Assembly: GCA_024643305.1 (NCBI GenBank)
Contig: JAHENE010000091.1
Location: forward strand, 1 to 7,832
DNA: 7,832 nt
Direction of reading: 5' to 3'
DNA from: Thiobacillaceae bacterium
GTDB lineage: Bacteria; Pseudomonadota; Gammaproteobacteria; Burkholderiales; Thiobacillaceae
Shown: positions 5,321-7,832 of the stretch, in pieces
Layout: each line of letters begins with the position of its first letter
How positions within the stretch are numbered: position 1 is the stretch's first letter
The notes under the pieces: model-generated
Told to the model about the DNA's origin: nothing
The model's database searches: none
What the model saw: the letters and a program-made list of their open reading frames with translations, nothing else
Made by a program: the position numbers and the translations under genes

Positions 5321-6880
5321 ATGAAAATCGAACGCGCTTTGATCAGTGTGTCGGACAAGTCCGGCATTCTGGAATTCGCCCGCGAGCTGGTCGCTCAGGG
5401 CGTTGACATCATTTCAACTGGCGGCACTGCCAAGCTTTTGGCCGACAACGGCGTGAAGGTCACGGAAATTTCGGACTACACCGGCTTTCCGGAAATGCTT
5501 GATGGCCGGGTCAAGACCCTGCACCCGAAAGTGCATGGCGGCATCCTCGGCCGGCGCGACCTGCCCGAGCACGTCGCGACCATGCAAAAGCATGGCATCG
5601 GCAACATCGATCTGGTGGTGGTCAACCTTTACCCGTTTCGTGAAACCGTGGCCAAGCCCGGCTGTACGCTGGAAGACGCCATCGAGAACATCGACATCGG
5701 CGGTCCGGCCATGGTGCGCTCTTCTGCCAAGAACCATGCGCATGTCGCCATCGTCACCGACCCCGCGGATTACGCACTGATCCTGAATGAAATGAAGAGC
5801 GGCGGCGTGACCGATGCCACCCGCTTCTCTCTGGCGGTGAAAGCTTTTGAGCACACCGCCGCGTATGACGGCGCTATTGCCAATTACCTGGGCATGATCG
5901 TCGAGAACGGCAAGCCCGAAGGTTTTTCGCGCACCTTCAACATGCAATTCAAAAAGGCGCAGGCCATGCGTTATGGCGAGAACCCGCACCAGAACGCAGC
6001 GTTCTATGTTGCGCCGGCAGAGCTGGAAGCCAGCATTGCCACTGCAAAGCAGTTGCAGGGCAAGGAGTTGTCCTACAACAACATCGGCGACGCCGATGCC
6101 GCGCTGGAATGCGTGAAACAGTTCGATACTGCGCCGGCCTGCGTCATTGTCAAGCACGCCAACCCTTGTGGCGTGGCCTACGGCGCCAACCTGCTGGAAG
6201 CCTATAACCGCGCCTACAAAACCGATCCAGAATCCGCCTTTGGCGGCATCATCGCCTTCAACGGCGAGCTTGATGCGGAAACCATGAAAGTCATCGTCGA
6301 GCGTCAGTTCGTCGAAGTGATCATCGCGCCCAAGGTTTCGGTTGCGGCAGTTGAAGTGGCTGCGGCCAAGAAAAATGTGCGCGTCCTTGAATGCGGTCAG
6401 TGGCCGGCGGAGCCGGGCAAGCGTCTGGATTTCAAGCGCGTGACCGGGGGGCTGCTGGTGCAGGAAGCCGATCTGGCCTTGCACGGCGAATTGAAGGTGG
6501 TCAGCAAGCGCCCGCCCACATCGCAAGAAATGGCTGACCTGCTGTTCGCCTGGCGGGTAGCCAAGTTCGTCAAATCGAACGCCATCGTCTATGCCAGGGA
6601 CAACATGACCATCGGCGTCGGTGCCGGCCAGATGAGCCGGATCAATTCTGCGCGCATTGCCGCGATCAAGGCTGAGCATGCTGGTTTGGTTGTCAAAGGT
6701 TCGGTCATGGCCTCGGACGCATTCTTTCCGTTCCGAGATGGTATCGACAGCGCGGCGCAGGCCGGCATTGCCGCGGTCATCCAGCCGGGCGGTTCAATGC
6801 GTGATGAAGAAGTCATAGCCGCTGCCGACGAGCATGGCATGGCCATGGTGTTTACCGGCATGCGGCATTTCCGCCACTAG
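5321..6880 (+). CDS. purH: Bifunctional AICAR transformylase / IMP cyclohydrolase PurH
   Basis: 519 residues, near the family norm (529 in E. coli). It performs the last two steps of de novo purine synthesis: formylation of AICAR by 10-formyl-THF to FAICAR, then ring closure to IMP, in the cytosol. The N-terminal IMP cyclohydrolase domain (about 1-150) has [27 protein letters not shown], and Lys65, Tyr104, Asp125 and Lys137 at positions matching the active-site residues of the human enzyme. The transformylase domain starts near 190 with [14 protein letters not shown], and carries [14 protein letters not shown] and [10 protein letters not shown], where Lys278 and His279 correspond to the catalytic pair. 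[12 protein letters not shown] and the usual end [13 protein letters not shown] show it is complete. The ATG lies 17 bases after fis, behind an A/T-rich stretch (AATATTTTTTCC) with no visible Shine-Dalgarno, so translation may depend on coupling or low structure. purD follows after 10 bases. Confidence 0.97.
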   Translation: MKIERALISVSDKSGILEFARELVAQGVDIISTGGTAKLLADNGVKVTEISDYTGFPEMLDGRVKTLHPKVHGGILGRRDLPEHVATMQKHGIGNIDLVVVNLYPFRETVAKPGCTLEDAIENIDIGGPAMVRSSAKNHAHVAIVTDPADYALILNEMKSGGVTDATRFSLAVKAFEHTAAYDGAIANYLGMIVENGKPEGFSRTFNMQFKKAQAMRYGENPHQNAAFYVAPAELEASIATAKQLQGKELSYNNIGDADAALECVKQFDTAPACVIVKHANPCGVAYGANLLEAYNRAYKTDPESAFGGIIAFNGELDAETMKVIVERQFVEVIIAPKVSVAAVEVAAAKKNVRVLECGQWPAEPGKRLDFKRVTGGLLVQEADLALHGELKVVSKRPPTSQEMADLLFAWRVAKFVKSNAIVYARDNMTIGVGAGQMSRINSARIAAIKAEHAGLVVKGSVMASDAFFPFRDGIDSAAQAGIAAVIQPGGSMRDEEVIAAADEHGMAMVFTGMRHFRH

Positions 6881-6890
6881 GAATAGCACA

Positions 6891-7832
6891 ATGAAGATTC
6901 TTGTCATTGGCAACGGTGGTCGCGAGCATGCGCTGGCATGGAAGCTGGCGCAGTCGCCGCGTATGCAAATGGTCTATGTTGCGCCCGGTAACGGCGGTAC
7001 GGCCCTTGACCCCAATCTTGAGAATGTACCGATCACCAGCGTCTCCGATCTGGTTGAATTTGCCCAGCGCGAAAAGATTTACCTCACTGTGGTTGGCCCT
7101 GAAGCGCCGCTGGCCGAAGGTGTAGTCGACGCTTTCCGCGCCGCCAGGCTGAAGATATTTGGGCCGGTGAAAACTGCCGCGCAGCTTGAGTCTTCCAAGG
7201 ATTTCGCCAAGGCCTTCATGGTCCGGCACAACATTCCTACGGCCAAATACCAGACCTTCACTGATGCCGCTGCTGCACATGCTTATGTGGATGCCGAGGG
7301 CGCGCCCATTGTCGTCAAGGCCGACGGCCTCGCCGCAGGCAAGGGCGTGGTAGTCGCGCAGACATTGGAAGAAGCGCATGCCGCCATCGATGACATGCTC
7401 TCCGGCAACAAGCTGGGCGCTGCGGGTGCACAGGTGGTGGTAGAAGAGTGCCTGACCGGCGAGGAAGCCAGCTTCATCGTCATGGTGGATGGTGAACATG
7501 TGCTGCCGCTCGCGTCGAGCCAGGATCACAAGCGTCTCATGGACGGCGATGCCGGACCCAACACCGGCGGAATGGGCGCCTATTCGCCAGCGCCCGTGGT
7601 GACGCCGGAAATGCACGCAAAAATCCTGCGCGAAGTGATTCAGCCAACCGTTACCGGCATGGCCAAGGACGGCATGCCCTACACTGGTTTTCTTTATGCC
7701 GGCGTCATGATCGATGAAGCTGGCGCGATCAAGGTGTTGGAATTCAAATGCCGCATGGGCGATCCGGAAACCCAGCCCATCATGCTGCGCCTGAAGTCTG
7801 ACCTGGTGACTCTGGTAGAACACGCCATTGAC
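6891..7832 (+). CDS. purD: Phosphoribosylamine-glycine ligase PurD (GAR synthetase), 3' end beyond the window
   Basis: The first 314 codons are present; about 110 more would be expected. PurD joins glycine to phosphoribosylamine with ATP, the second step of purine synthesis. The ATG is eight bases after an AGGA that overlaps the purH stop codon. Domain order is the family one: MKILVIGNGGREHAL at the N-terminus, TVVGPEAPL, then the ATP-grasp part with ESSKDFAKAFM, VVKADGLAAGKGV, EECLTGEEAS and SSQDHKR, followed by AGPNTGGMGAYSP and YTGFLYAGVMI. One oddity: near the right edge the near-invariant LEFNCR motif reads LEFKCR. Glu284 is kept but Lys286 (AAA, 7746-7748) takes the place of the Asn that, with the Glu, is the expected magnesium ligand of the ATP-grasp fold. 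All surrounding residues (MGDPETQPIM) are normal. This is either a single-base error or an impaired or adapted enzyme. Confidence 0.96.
   Translation, partial: MKILVIGNGGREHALAWKLAQSPRMQMVYVAPGNGGTALDPNLENVPITSVSDLVEFAQREKIYLTVVGPEAPLAEGVVDAFRAARLKIFGPVKTAAQLESSKDFAKAFMVRHNIPTAKYQTFTDAAAAHAYVDAEGAPIVVKADGLAAGKGVVVAQTLEEAHAAIDDMLSGNKLGAAGAQVVVEECLTGEEASFIVMVDGEHVLPLASSQDHKRLMDGDAGPNTGGMGAYSPAPVVTPEMHAKILREVIQPTVTGMAKDGMPYTGFLYAGVMIDEAGAIKVLEFKCRMGDPETQPIMLRLKSDLVTLVEHAID

Noticed and set aside
5414..6679. Long open frame on the - strand (421 codons) opposite purH
   Set aside because: Shadow frame: low-complexity His/Gly/Val-rich translation, while purH on the + strand is complete and conserved.
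6852..7823. Long open frame on the - strand (323 codons) opposite purD
   Set aside because: Shadow of purD; no domain seen and no ribosome site considered convincing.
1..7832. CRISPR arrays, transposons, toxin-antitoxin or phage modules
   Set aside because: No spaced repeats, terminal inverted repeats with a transposase, or small paired genes were seen; nearly all sequence is explained by housekeeping genes.

Overview
The window looks like ordinary chromosomal housekeeping DNA from a Betaproteobacterium. The evidence is the gene order dusB-fis-purH-purD, a short (79-residue) Fis, and the protein-level character of PolA, MscL and DusB. The genus cannot be fixed from this sequence; a Nitrosomonadales-type lineage is a guess. 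No tRNA, rRNA, insertion sequence, prophage, CRISPR array or defence system was seen, and no gene here points to an undescribed system.

Layout. Positions 1-2034 (+) hold the last three quarters of polA (DNA polymerase I). It is interrupted by an in-frame TAA at 112-114, exactly between the 5'-nuclease domain and the Klenow-type body. Positions 2035-2181 hold a 9-bp inverted repeat and a strong bidirectional terminator shared with the convergent gene. Positions 2182-3339 (-) encode an OmpA/OprF-like outer-membrane protein with calcium-binding-type Asp repeats and a Pro/Ala linker. A strong stem-loop at 3434-3461 separates it from mscL (3473-3895, -), the large-conductance mechanosensitive channel. 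The AT-rich divergent spacer 3896-4033 carries two 12-bp direct repeats with A-tracts 32 bp apart, an inverted repeat and a candidate promoter for the rightward operon.

The rightward genes dusB (4034-5053), fis (5064-5303, TTG start), purH (5321-6880) and purD (6891 to the window edge) are separated by only 10-17 bp and very likely form one transcript. It joins tRNA dihydrouridylation, a growth-phase nucleoid protein and three activities of de novo purine synthesis (GAR synthetase, AICAR transformylase and IMP cyclohydrolase), which fits a growth-rate-regulated operon.

The two most notable anomalies are single-codon events in conserved essential genes: the polA stop, and a Lys in purD at the normally Asn metal-ligand position of the ATP-grasp fold. 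Either may be real or a sequence error; the raw reads would decide.
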